Assembly: GCA_944321445.1 (NCBI GenBank)
Contig: CALULJ010000002.1
Span: forward strand, 34,601-98,600
Length of the DNA: 64,000 nucleotides
Direction: 5' to 3'
DNA from: an uncultured Collinsella sp.
GTDB taxonomy: Bacteria; Actinomycetota; Coriobacteriia; Coriobacteriales; Coriobacteriaceae
Under the pieces are notes generated by a model that was not told where the DNA came from, did no database searches, and was given only the letters and a program-made list of their open reading frames with translations. Shown in pieces: positions 36,725 to 44,340 of this stretch. The position numbers were made by a program, and so were the translations under genes. The first letter of the stretch is position 1. Every line of letters begins with the position of its first letter.

Positions 36725-36764
36725 GAAAAAAGCGCCCGTCCCTGCAAGCTGGGACGAAGCGCTT
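36725..36764 (-). terminator. T-box terminator hairpin
   Basis: The stem AGCGC...GCGCT plus GGGACG...CGTCCC with a short loop is followed by TTTTTT on the - strand, 36 bases before the ileS start. It is the regulated terminator of the leader. Confidence 0.85.
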
Positions 36765-37016
36765 CCGATGACGCAGGCATATGCGCCTGCGATAAGCTCC
36801 TCGCTATACCACCCAGCTTAGGCACCTTTCGTGCCCGTACTCGGCCGACCACATGACGGCGGTCGTCCCGGCGACGTCTACTGAGGCGGGTCTCCCCTCC
36901 CGTTCGGGCCGCGGCTCCGGGGTGATATTCGCGCGGTCGTGCAGGCGAACCTCTCAGCTGCCGTTCGCTCTCTCATCTGCACGGGGGCCGGCTACTTATC
37001 CCCATCACAGCCATTG
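36725..37016 (-). promoter_or_regulatory. T-box leader of ileS
   Basis: The - strand leader contains the elements of a tRNA-sensing T-box. A stem I region starts near 37005 with an AGTA motif; opposite it is GAAT followed by the likely specifier ATC (Ile, 36926-36924). The T-box bulge sequence TGGGTGGTATAGCG lies at about 36815-36802. A terminator comes last. The terminator can be replaced by an antiterminator when uncharged tRNA-Ile pairs with the bulge. ATC matches the downstream gene. Coordinates of the 5' end are approximate. Confidence 0.85.
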
Positions 37017-37022
37017 GGCGGT

Positions 37023-37031
37023 ATTGTAGCA
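37023..37031 (-). promoter_or_regulatory. Extended -10 promoter of ileS leader
   Basis: TGCTACAAT on the - strand forms an extended -10 box just upstream of the T-box leader. No clear -35 hexamer is present. Confidence 0.45.
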
Positions 37032-37072
37032 CGCATGTAGATTGTGGAGGAGAATCACGGGGATATGAAGCA

Positions 37073-37096
37073 TTCCATCACCATACAATGATGGAA
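37073..37096 (+). promoter_or_regulatory. Inverted repeat over a -10-like box, candidate operator
   Basis: TTCCATCA, 8 bases, then TGATGGAA: a perfect 8-bp inverted repeat. It overlaps TACAAT (37084-37089), 35 bases before the oxidoreductase gene. It would suit a dimeric repressor. Confidence 0.45.
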
Positions 37097-37130
37097 GCAA
37101 CCGACGAGTCTTGACGTTAAGGGAGCAGAT

Positions 37131-38111
37131 ATGCGCATCGGATACCTAGGAGCCGGCAACATCTCGAGCCAAATGGCGGCGACCGTCGCCCAGATGGACG
37201 AGGCGGAAAACTACGCCGTCGCGGCGCGCGATTACGAGCGGGCGGCTTCGTTTGCCGGTCAGTGGGGCTTCGAGCGCGCCTACGGCTCCTATGAGGAGCT
37301 GCTCGCAGACCCCGAGGTCGATCTCGTCTACGTGGCTCTCCCCCATTCGCACCACCACGAATGGACCCTCAAGGCGCTCGAGGCCGGCCACCATGTGCTC
37401 TGCGAGAAGGCCTTCGCGGTGAACGAGGCTCAGGCGCGCGAGATGGTGGATGTCGCGCGCGCACGCGGGCTGCTGCTTGCCGAGGCGATCTGGACGCGGT
37501 ACATGCCGTCCCGAGCCATTATCGACGACATCGTGCGGTCCGGCTCCATCGGGCAGGTGCTCACCGTCGACGCCAACCTGGGCTATAAAGTCGACATGAA
37601 CGAGCGCATGATGCGCCCCGAGCTCGCCGGCGGGGCGCTGCTCGACCTGACGGTCTACCCGCTGAACTTCGCGAGCATGGTCATGGGGGACGACATCGCG
37701 CGCATCGACGCGCACATGGTGCCCACCTCCACAGGTGTGGACGGGCAGGATTCCGTCACCCTCACCTATGGGGACGGGCGCATGGCGACGATGTTCACCA
37801 CGATGCACACGATGACCGATCGTCGAGGGCTCATCTGCGGAACCGACGGCTTCATCTGCGTGGAGAACATCAACAACCCGCAGCGCATCCAGGTGTTCGA
37901 CGCCGATGGCCTCACCTGCAGTCTGCGCGAGACGATCGACGTGCCGGCACAGATTTCCGGCTACGAATACGAGGTCCTTGCCTGCAAGCGCGCCACCGAG
38001 GAGGGCCGCATCGAATGCCCCGAGATGCCACACGCGGAGACCCTCGAGATCATGCGGCAGATGGATGCCATCCGCGCGCAGTTCGGTATCGTGTATCCGT
38101 TCGAGCGCTAG
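37131..38111 (+). CDS. Gfo/Idh/MocA-family NAD(P)-dependent oxidoreductase
   Basis: A 326-aa dehydrogenase with an N-terminal Rossmann fold (IGYLGAGNISSQMAATV), the family EKAF motif in HHVLCEKAFAVNEAQA, and a C-terminal alpha/beta substrate domain. Members oxidise sugars, inositol, or trans-dihydrodiols; the substrate cannot be assigned. AAGGGAG precedes ATG 37131. It is monocistronic, divergent from ileS, and an operator-like repeat overlaps its promoter, hinting at substrate-controlled expression. Confidence 0.87.
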   Translation: MRIGYLGAGNISSQMAATVAQMDEAENYAVAARDYERAASFAGQWGFERAYGSYEELLADPEVDLVYVALPHSHHHEWTLKALEAGHHVLCEKAFAVNEAQAREMVDVARARGLLLAEAIWTRYMPSRAIIDDIVRSGSIGQVLTVDANLGYKVDMNERMMRPELAGGALLDLTVYPLNFASMVMGDDIARIDAHMVPTSTGVDGQDSVTLTYGDGRMATMFTTMHTMTDRRGLICGTDGFICVENINNPQRIQVFDADGLTCSLRETIDVPAQISGYEYEVLACKRATEEGRIECPEMPHAETLEIMRQMDAIRAQFGIVYPFER

Positions 38112-38165
38112 AAGTGCTCCCCGTACCCTGACAGCACCTCGTATTCGTGTCCATAATCGACCTAG

Positions 38166-38316
38166 CCTGCAAAACTGACGCTATATGGTCTGATAAGGTG
38201 TCTAATCTTGCACTGGGTTCTGCTTTCCTGCAAATACGAACTATCTTGTTTTGTCCGTATACGTGCGAGGCGCGCCATAATCTCGCTGCAAGACCATAAA
38301 CCATCATTTTTGCAGG
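38166..38316. repeat. 151-bp MITE-like element with terminal inverted repeats
   Basis: The ends carry CCTGCAAAA, 9 bases, TATGGTC on the left and the exact complements GACCATA, 9 bases, TTTTGCAGG on the right. The two 25-bp ends match at 21 positions. A third, degenerate copy of the end motif lies inside (CCTGCAAAT at 38227). There is no coding capacity. It sits in the gene-free stretch between the oxidoreductase and the IS element. No target-site duplication is evident. Confidence 0.6.
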
Positions 38317-38546
38317 TTACGTTGTTTCAACGAAGGACACAGCCCATTGAGGACGTGCGGTTACCGACCCATGTCCTAGCTTGTTGCATTATATCGATCC
38401 CATATCCTTCCGACCAACATGCTTCTAGAAGATATGTAGGGAGCGACTGGGACCTCTCTCTATGAATCGAATGCCGCGTCTGCGGCGACGTGGGTTAGGC
38501 TCGAGTCGTAGGACAGGCCCGCCACGAGTCATAGGAGGTCCCAGCC

Positions 38547-39632
38547 ATGGTCTATCGTACCAGCATCGGCCTCGACGTACACGCCCGCTCCATCTCCGCC
38601 GCGGCCTTCGTGCCGGAGACCGGGGAGGTCGAGGAGCGCTCGTTCGGCTACGACGCGGAGGCGGTCGCGAGGTGGGCGGCCGGGCTGCCGCAACCCGCCC
38701 GCGCGGTGTACGAGAGCGGCCCCACCGGCTTCGACCTCAAGCGCTCGCTCGACGGGCTCGGGCTGCCCACCTGCGTCGGCGCCGTGAGCAAGATGCTCAA
38801 GCCGTCCGGGGACCGGGTGAAGACCGACAGGAGGGACGCCGTGTTCCTGTCCCGCATGCTCGCCGTCGGCAACGTCGTGGAGTGCTTCTGCCCGACGCCG
38901 GAGCAGGAGGCCGCGCGCGACCTCGCCCGCGCCCGCGCCGACGCCCGCGAGGACCTCATGCGCGCGAAGAACCTGCTCTCGAAGATGCTGCTCAGAAAGG
39001 GCATCGTCTACCAGGGGAAGTCCGCCTGGACCATAGCCCACCGCGACTGGCTGCGCGCCGTCGAGCTGCCGCTCGCCGCCGAGCGGCTCGTGCTGTCCGA
39101 GTACCTGCAGCAGGTCGTCGCCTGCGAGCAGCGGCGCGACCGGCTCGACGCCGCCATCGCCGGGCTCGCCGCGACCGACGGGTGGGCGCCGGTCGTGGCG
39201 CGGCTCTCGGCCGTCCGCGGCATAGCCACCGTCACGGCCTTCTCCATCGCCGCGGAGATCGGCGACTTCTCGCGCTTCCCGACGGCGCCGGCGTTCATGT
39301 CCTACCTCGGCCTCGTGCCCTCGGAGGACTCGTCGGGCGGGAAGGTGGAGCGCGGCAAGATCACCAGGACGGGCAACGTGCACGTCCGCACCATGCTCGT
39401 CGAGGCCGCCTGGCACCATGCGCGGAGGTGGAGCCCGCTGCTGCCGACCGAGGTCGCCGCGCGCAGCGGGATCGGCCCGGAGGCCGCGCGGATAGCCGCG
39501 GAGGCCAACCGCAGGCTCCGCTCGAAGTCCGAGCGCCTCAGGGGCCGCGGGATGCGCCCCGCGAAGGCCAACGTGGCCGTCGCGCGCGAGCTCGCCGGCT
39601 TCGTCTGGGCCCTCGCCAACTGCGAGGGCTGA
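38547..39632 (+). CDS. IS110-family DEDD transposase (bridge-RNA-guided recombinase type)
   Basis: A 361-aa transposase with an N-terminal DEDD RuvC-like domain. SIGLDVHARSISAA holds the first Asp, AVYESGPTGFDL the Glu, and VKTDRRDAVFLSRML the Asp pair. The C-terminal transposase_20 domain holds LSAVRGIATVTAFSIAAEIGDF, FMSYLGLVPSEDSSG and the conserved Ser region, and then GNVHVRTMLVEAAWH. AGGAGG lies 8 bases before ATG 38547. The frame looks intact, so the element may be active. Confidence 0.93.
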   Translation: MVYRTSIGLDVHARSISAAAFVPETGEVEERSFGYDAEAVARWAAGLPQPARAVYESGPTGFDLKRSLDGLGLPTCVGAVSKMLKPSGDRVKTDRRDAVFLSRMLAVGNVVECFCPTPEQEAARDLARARADAREDLMRAKNLLSKMLLRKGIVYQGKSAWTIAHRDWLRAVELPLAAERLVLSEYLQQVVACEQRRDRLDAAIAGLAATDGWAPVVARLSAVRGIATVTAFSIAAEIGDFSRFPTAPAFMSYLGLVPSEDSSGGKVERGKITRTGNVHVRTMLVEAAWHHARRWSPLLPTEVAARSGIGPEAARIAAEANRRLRSKSERLRGRGMRPAKANVAVARELAGFVWALANCEG

Positions 39633-39645
39633 CAACCGCCGACCG

Positions 39646-39828
39646 CCGGGGAGCGGCAGCGGCGGGCGATGGGGAGAACCGCGGCGCAGCTATGCGCAGC
39701 CCTCGGGCCACGCGCGGTGCTAGAAGGCGGGCGCCCCGCGCCGGATAGATCGGAATGCGCCGAGACGCGCGGATATCAGACTGGAGACCGCTGAAGCCAG
39801 CCGGCTCTCCGCCGTGCCGCCGCCCCGG
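39646..39828 (+). ncRNA. Candidate bridge RNA of the IS110 element
   Basis: The non-coding right end is bounded by two complementary GC-rich arms. One is 39646-39666, beginning CCGGGGAGCGGCAGC. The other is 39809-39828, ending GCCGCCCCGG. They pair over about 18 of 20 positions. Inside are smaller hairpins such as GCGCA/TGCGC (about 39685-39698). Position, size (about 180 nt) and folding fit the bridge RNAs of IS110-family elements, which in the IS1111 group lie in the right end. Guide loops were not assigned. Confidence 0.5.
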
Positions 39829-39841
39829 ATAGGATATAGAG

Positions 39842-39879
39842 ACCGTCCCCGCCCGTGGAACATGGGCGAGGACGGTTTT
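39842..39879 (+). terminator. Terminator at IS right end
   Basis: A 13-bp stem with one mismatch (ACCGTCC-C-CGCCC / GGGCG-A-GGACGGT), 9-base loop, followed by TTTT. It would end the transposase transcript and any right-end RNA. Confidence 0.75.
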
Positions 39880-39962
39880 GGCTCTTGACAGGATGATCTA
39901 CATATCAGCTGCACAGGACTCGGCCAACGAAGAGCAGTGTCTGCCTTCAGGCACCCAACCTG

Positions 39963-40589
39963 TCACGAAACACAAAACTCATATATTCGCCTTACCGGCT
40001 TCATACTCATGGTGAGATGGAAGGAGCGATCATCTACCGCAGCACGCCTCATGCCTATGTTCTCTCCCCGTGAAAAATACGGGGTGTCCTCCCAACGCAC
40101 AAACGCAAAGGTTGCTGTCGCCTCACCGCCCACGGGCACCTTGAACGTATCGCCGACACCTCCGACATGCTCAAACAGCTCCGTATCGAACGAGTAGCTC
40201 TTATTCAGCGAGGCGGGGATGATTCGCCATAGATATCCGCTAACAACGCCATCTGTATTGCCCTCATTGTGCAAGCTTATGGTAACGGCGAGAACGCATG
40301 GAACGTCATCCTCAGGGATGCCCAGCTCGGTGGCTCCGTCTTTAGCATAGGCTGATAGGTACTCGCGCGGCGTCATGACCTCTGCATCGATAATTTGCAG
40401 ACTATATCCGTCAAGATGCTCTATCGTCTGATCGATAAGATAGCCGTCCTCAAACGGTGCCCAGTCCCCCATCCGATATGTCTCGTCAGGTGTCACGTCA
40501 AACAGTGCATTAGCCCGATACGTCAGCAAGCAAAAAACAACGATAGCCATAACGGCACCTGCGATGGCTGCCAGCCTGATCCTACGCAT
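39963..40589 (-). CDS. Membrane-anchored exported protein of the island ABC operon
   Basis: A 208-aa protein with an N-terminal TM/signal anchor (about 5-28) and an extracytoplasmic beta-rich domain. The segment CVLAVTISLHNEGNTDG followed by FKVPVGGEATATFAF resembles Ig-like or DUF4352/DUF5028-type domains; no specific family is verified. It overlaps the ABC ATPase gene by 8 bases, so it is co-translated. GTG 40592 is an alternative start with GGAGG 6 bases upstream. It may serve as an accessory or immunity component (inference). Confidence 0.65.
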   Translation of the reverse strand: MRRIRLAAIAGAVMAIVVFCLLTYRANALFDVTPDETYRMGDWAPFEDGYLIDQTIEHLDGYSLQIIDAEVMTPREYLSAYAKDGATELGIPEDDVPCVLAVTISLHNEGNTDGVVSGYLWRIIPASLNKSYSFDTELFEHVGGVGDTFKVPVGGEATATFAFVRWEDTPYFSRGENIGMRRAAVDDRSFHLTMSMKPVRRIYEFCVS

Positions 40590-41232
40590 CACGAATCACC
40601 TCCAACCGAACGATACGACCATCTTCAACATGAGCGACCGTGTCACAGAGAGTTCGTAATATCGAAGCATCATGACTCGAAATCAAAATCGCGGCCCCGC
40701 GAGAACGCTCTTCCGAAACAATTCCGCGTACAAGCTCGATACCCGATTCATCCAACGCATTCGTTGGCTCGTCAAGGACAATATGACGAGGCGATCCCAT
40801 AATCGCCGCCGCCAGGCCCAAGCGCTGTTTCATCCCAAGAGAATACGTCCGATAGGGCTTATGTAGATCAGGGTTAAGCCCAACACGAATGATTGCACGC
40901 CTCGCCTCTTCCTCTGAAGCCATGTCAGACAGCTGTGCGAGCAACATCAGGTTCTGTCTTCCAGAGAACCCATCGAGAAATGCAGGCGATTCTATAAGAA
41001 GGCCTAATCCAACAGGGACCGTACCGCCTTTCATGAACTCAACGCCGTCGCATGCGACAACACCTCGGTCGCACCGCACCAAGCCGCAGGCCACCCGCAT
41101 GATCATGGTCTTTCCGGATCCATTGACCCCTTTCAGACCGATGACGGCACCATCTGGAATCTCAAGAGAAACATCCTGAAGGACAGTAATGCCCTTGATT
41201 GATTTGTATACATTACGTAAAGAAATGCTCAT
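40582..41232 (-). CDS. ABC transporter ATP-binding protein
   Basis: A 216-aa ABC-2-type ATPase. Walker A is GVNGSGKTMIM, the signature is YSLGMKQRLGLAAAIMG and Walker B is HIVLDEPTNALD, with the switch His in LISSHDASI. Q-loop region is replaced by LLIESPAFLDGF, as in bacteriocin/antibiotic export or immunity ATPases. The start ATG 41232 overlaps the preceding membrane gene as ATGA; the long upstream open frame is shadow. It works with the two membrane proteins encoded upstream. Confidence 0.9.
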   Translation of the reverse strand: MSISLRNVYKSIKGITVLQDVSLEIPDGAVIGLKGVNGSGKTMIMRVACGLVRCDRGVVACDGVEFMKGGTVPVGLGLLIESPAFLDGFSGRQNLMLLAQLSDMASEEEARRAIIRVGLNPDLHKPYRTYSLGMKQRLGLAAAIMGSPRHIVLDEPTNALDESGIELVRGIVSEERSRGAAILISSHDASILRTLCDTVAHVEDGRIVRLEVIRDA

Positions 41233-42062
41233 AGGTTTGTACCTCTCGACAGCAGATCTCGACGCTGAACGCAGACGATACTGATCAGAATCGATAACGT
41301 TAATGTCGCAGCCGCGACTACGATCGAGGCCCCAAACGGAACGCCAGATGATACGCATCCGTCCCAACGAGCGAACATCAGCGTGTTGCCCACAAGTAAC
41401 GGCGTCTGAGTATATGCAGCAAATATGAGCAGCACGGCACAAGTAAGTATCGCGATAGGTGGTTGAGCAAGAAGAGACATGACCAGCTGGAATAGGGATA
41501 AGGAAAGAAGGCCTACCGTTACCCCGCTCAAAAACGGTATGATGGACGAGGTTGATTCTAAAACGACTTCAGACCCCACACCAATGGCCGATGCAACCTG
41601 CGGATGAAGGAGTGCGGAAAACTCTTGTCGGTGCCAAAGTGTCCAAAGAGCGGCGACGATGACGGTACACAGCAACATGACTATCGTCACAAGTACCACC
41701 CATATCGCCTTGCTTATCGTCCACCGATATCGAGACCGGCTCCGAATAATTGAGTGAAATCCTCCTTCAAAAAGATCCTCGTAGGGATAACGAGAACTTG
41801 CAAATAAGGTTGCCTGCACAAGAAGAAGCCATCCTAAGGGCGGTCGAAACGGAACGCTTGGACGGAGTTCGTATCGTGCAGCGCCTCCCCATATCATGCT
41901 TACGTTATCGGCAAATCCAAACGCATCAGCGCTGATATCAAGAAAAGCGGCATTAGAATACCCAACACAGAGCAGAGCCCACGACAGCATAAGTACAGCA
42001 ATGGCAGGAAACACGAGATGGCGAGCGCCAACCATGACATCGTATCGAATGCAGCGAAACAT
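41229..42062 (-). CDS. ABC-2-like membrane subunit B
   Basis: A 277-aa hydrophobic protein with about six TM segments (near 17-36, 73-90, 115-140, 172-192, 200-222 and 245-265). Sequence alone does not place it in a named family. Size, topology and the 4-base overlap with the ATPase gene make it a permease half. It starts directly after the stop of the other membrane gene (TAGATG). Confidence 0.72.
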   Translation of the reverse strand: MFRCIRYDVMVGARHLVFPAIAVLMLSWALLCVGYSNAAFLDISADAFGFADNVSMIWGGAARYELRPSVPFRPPLGWLLLVQATLFASSRYPYEDLFEGGFHSIIRSRSRYRWTISKAIWVVLVTIVMLLCTVIVAALWTLWHRQEFSALLHPQVASAIGVGSEVVLESTSSIIPFLSGVTVGLLSLSLFQLVMSLLAQPPIAILTCAVLLIFAAYTQTPLLVGNTLMFARWDGCVSSGVPFGASIVVAAATLTLSILISIVCVQRRDLLSRGTNL

Positions 42063-42911
42063 CTAGGTCACATCCCGATTCGAAAGAAGTCGACAGCTTA
42101 TGACGGAAAACCCCAGCATGAGAGCGATCTGCAAAGCCACCAGAATCAGTTCACTTTTCACGAAGTAGAACGTTCCCTGCATGTCGTCGATGAGGTTGAA
42201 ACTCGGTGCGCTGATATCAAACATGAGACAGAGCCAAGTATTCAAATACTGCCAGCCCAAAAGTCCGAGATACGGAAGCACCATAACGCTCACACGATTC
42301 GAAAGTATGCAAGAGCATCCAAGGACGAAGACGGCCCACGTGCCCATAAGGCAACTATCGAGCATCGTGTAAACGCAGACATAGACTATAGGGAAACGGT
42401 AGAAGAGTTCGCTGAACAGGCTTTCTGTGAATACTCCAATAATGTTGTACTCTTCATAGAGGGGCACTGCGCTCGGAAGAATCGCCGCAAGGACAAGCAT
42501 ATTCAGCAACAGCGCCGATGCCGTCACGATAAATCCTGACGCAAAGGTGACCGCTGCTTTCGCAAGCATCCTTTGGAACCGCGGTACTCGCACGGCCACT
42601 TGATACTCATATCCAGAAATTCGCTCGGAATGATAGGACCAGGCGAACGGAATCGAAGCCAGCAAAGGGATAACCCGAAAGAACGCACTTGGCAAAACAC
42701 GCGCGTTGCAGTTGACGACCATCCAGTTGGAGAATGAAAGGTAATTCGAACGATAGAAATCATCAAGGGCATGCCACACGATCGCGATATGGGCAGACTC
42801 GATCGCCGCTGCAATACCAAAACCTGTCGCAATGGTAAGTGCTATGAAAAACCAACGGCCGCGAAAGCACACGAACGCTTCATGGGCCAGTAGTAGACGC
42901 ATAGTGGTCAT
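42063..42911 (-). CDS. ABC-2-like membrane subunit A
   Basis: A 282-aa protein with about six TM helices. The loop segment SERISGYEYQVAVRVPRFQRML is typical of ABC-2 permeases, where a charged helix precedes the second membrane block. It probably pairs with subunit B and the ATPase as a heterodimeric exporter. ATG 42911 has a weak ribosome-binding site; ATG 42902 is possible. It lies 11 bases after the upstream exported protein gene. Confidence 0.72.
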   Translation of the reverse strand: MTTMRLLLAHEAFVCFRGRWFFIALTIATGFGIAAAIESAHIAIVWHALDDFYRSNYLSFSNWMVVNCNARVLPSAFFRVIPLLASIPFAWSYHSERISGYEYQVAVRVPRFQRMLAKAAVTFASGFIVTASALLLNMLVLAAILPSAVPLYEEYNIIGVFTESLFSELFYRFPIVYVCVYTMLDSCLMGTWAVFVLGCSCILSNRVSVMVLPYLGLLGWQYLNTWLCLMFDISAPSFNLIDDMQGTFYFVKSELILVALQIALMLGFSVISCRLLSNRDVT

Positions 42912-42922
42912 TATCTATCACA

Positions 42923-43633
42923 TCATTCAATAACTGTAACATCATCGATTTCAATTCGATACTTATCCGGAACATACGCAACCCCTAGATACATATACAG
43001 GGATGCAGAGGGGACAAAAGACCGTTCGAGTTCATATATGAGCACATACTCATCTGACTCTCCAGGAGAAAGATCGAAGCAGTTGCCCTCCCCAAAATCC
43101 CAGGCAACATCTTCAGGAACGCCGCTGAAACCGATAAGCTCACATTGGATGCCGTCATAAACGAGATTGACGAACGAGATATTGAACCAAGATTCGCCTC
43201 GCTGCGTTTCATTGGTGGGTTTCGCAGAGACATTGTTGACCGTTACGTGAACGACAACATAGCTCGACTCATCCCGATCAAACCAGTCTCGCTTCACCTG
43301 TTGGACCCATTCCCTATCCGCATCAAGAGTTGGCAAGAGCAAATCGTCGTTCGCATACCAAGCGACATCTTCTATTGTGACAATGAGTTCTCCCGACCAA
43401 GTAAATCCGGCGGCATAGGCGGTACCGTTGCTCAATTCAACAGTATCGCGCTCGGCATCGAGTGAGATCGGTTCATGAAGGCCATAGGTTGCATTTAGAT
43501 CAGCGCGCTCGTGAGCAGCGAGCTGGTCACGCTGACTCTGGGAATAGTCATGAAGAGCCTGCATTCCCAGAAAACCGACAAACGCAACGATGAGCGCAAG
43601 GATGGTGGCCTTTTCTCGTTTCGTCAACCGCAT
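42923..43633 (-). CDS. Membrane-anchored exported protein upstream of ABC genes
   Basis: A 236-aa protein with a basic N terminus, one TM (about 9-27) and an extracytoplasmic beta-sandwich-like domain. The pattern YVVVHVTVNNVSAKP ... FDLSPGESDEYVLIYEL parallels the other anchored protein of the operon at 39963-40589 (inferred from layout, not alignment). Two Cys are present in the outer domain. GAGG lies 7 bases before ATG 43633. Function unknown; probably an accessory of the transporter. Confidence 0.65.
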   Translation of the reverse strand: MRLTKREKATILALIVAFVGFLGMQALHDYSQSQRDQLAAHERADLNATYGLHEPISLDAERDTVELSNGTAYAAGFTWSGELIVTIEDVAWYANDDLLLPTLDADREWVQQVKRDWFDRDESSYVVVHVTVNNVSAKPTNETQRGESWFNISFVNLVYDGIQCELIGFSGVPEDVAWDFGEGNCFDLSPGESDEYVLIYELERSFVPSASLYMYLGVAYVPDKYRIEIDDVTVIE

Positions 43634-43654
43634 GATTCATCCTCGATCAATGTC

Positions 43655-43680
43655 GGGCGCCCAATGATCATTGGGCGCCC
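43655..43680. terminator. Perfect 26-bp palindrome after the secreted-protein gene
   Basis: GGGCGCCCAATGA joined directly to its complement, 24 bases beyond the stop of the secreted-protein gene and 21 bases before the next start. No T-run follows. It could act as a partial terminator or an mRNA 3'-end stabiliser, giving more of the first gene than of the transporter genes, or as a protein-binding site. Confidence 0.55.
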
Positions 43681-43704
43681 ATAGAGGTTAGTGCACTACA
43701 GTTG

Positions 43705-44223
43705 CTACGCTGTCATCTCAGGATAGGTATTAGTTGAGCAATCAGGGCTCCACTTACCCCTCACCTCAGACCGATATGCATCTGCCCATGAGGTAATTCG
43801 AGCATGGTTGTAGCCCCATTCATTAACATAATTCCTCATACGCTGCGGCTCAGTATTTCTTGCACGATATACAGCTGCGGTGCAATCCCTGCTCCCAGTG
43901 CCAGCGTCATCATAAGCTCCGTCCACAAACATGCGAGGTGTCCCCCTGCAATATGTAATATTTACATATACAGAAGAGTCGTTCTCTTTGTTGCGATAAC
44001 CAGTTCCGGAAGTATTACCTACCGACTCCATATAGAAATTAAAGGTAGTATCTCCAGTATTGCCATCACTGGTTACGAGAGATTCCTCCGCCGGGATGAA
44101 AACGTCTTTTGTAAGATACAGGTCATCGGTCTGAGCCATAGCTACACCCGGAAGAGAAAATGCAAGAGCTGATCCAATGAGCACAGGGATCGCATGTGAT
44201 CGAACTGACGAGAGGAAAGACAT
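43705..44223 (-). CDS. Small secreted protein of the island operon
   Basis: A 172-aa preprotein with a signal peptide (about 1-30; hydrophobic core PVLIGSALAFSLPGVAMA and a likely AMA-QT cleavage). The mature protein has three Cys and is Tyr/Asn-rich. The segments YRNKENDSSVYVNITYC, RMRNYVNEWGYNHA and RGKWSPDC recall small secreted DUF2712-type proteins, but this is from memory and unverified. AAAGGGG lies 6 bases before ATG 44223. It is the first structural gene after the regulator and may be the exported effector, pheromone or transporter substrate (inference). Confidence 0.65.
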   Translation of the reverse strand: MSFLSSVRSHAIPVLIGSALAFSLPGVAMAQTDDLYLTKDVFIPAEESLVTSDGNTGDTTFNFYMESVGNTSGTGYRNKENDSSVYVNITYCRGTPRMFVDGAYDDAGTGSRDCTAAVYRARNTEPQRMRNYVNEWGYNHARITSWADAYRSEVRGKWSPDCSTNTYPEMTA

Positions 44224-44254
44224 GAGATTCCCCTTTCTTTACGAAACACTACGC

Positions 44255-44266
44255 TGTGTCGACACA
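44255..44266. promoter_or_regulatory. 12-bp palindrome upstream of secreted-protein gene
   Basis: TGTGTCGACACA is a perfect palindrome 32 bases before the secreted-protein start. It is a plausible binding site for a dimeric HTH regulator. Confidence 0.4.
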
Positions 44267-44298
44267 ACGCCATAGTGCATCATCTCATGCCCCATGTC

Positions 44299-44340
44299 TG
44301 TAAACGCAGGGGATCAATCCTCGAGAATGCCGCGTTTACA
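44299..44340. repeat. 9-bp inverted repeat spanning the end of the regulator gene
   Basis: TGTAAACGC (44299-44307) and GCGTTTACA (44332-44340) are separated by 24 bases. The right arm covers the regulator stop codon. There is no T-run, so an operator upstream of the secreted-protein gene is as likely as a terminator. Confidence 0.4.

Larger units (their letters stand above)
38431..39906 (+). mobile_element. IS110-family insertion sequence (IS1111-like layout)
   Basis: The 1086-bp transposase gene is flanked by a short left segment (about 115 bp) and a long, GC-rich, non-coding right segment (about 270 bp). The proposed limits are a 9-bp inverted repeat GATATGTAG (38431-38439) / CTACATATC (39898-39906). 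IS110 elements insert without long duplications, so ends are hard to define and these limits are provisional. The left segment has a tandem 12-bp repeat with one mismatch (38502-38513 and 38525-38536) and a small GCCGC hairpin. The element borders the AT-richer island. Confidence 0.65.

Noticed and set aside
38529..39635. A 368-codon - strand frame across the IS element.
   Set aside because: It is the antisense shadow of the IS110 transposase, which carries clear DEDD motifs.
39885..39908. TTGACA at 39885 as a promoter -35 box.
   Set aside because: No -10 hexamer is found at 16-19 bases.
43705..44223. Lactococcin 972-type bacteriocin.
   Set aside because: The size and ABC neighbours fit, but the mature sequence does not show the expected family pattern.
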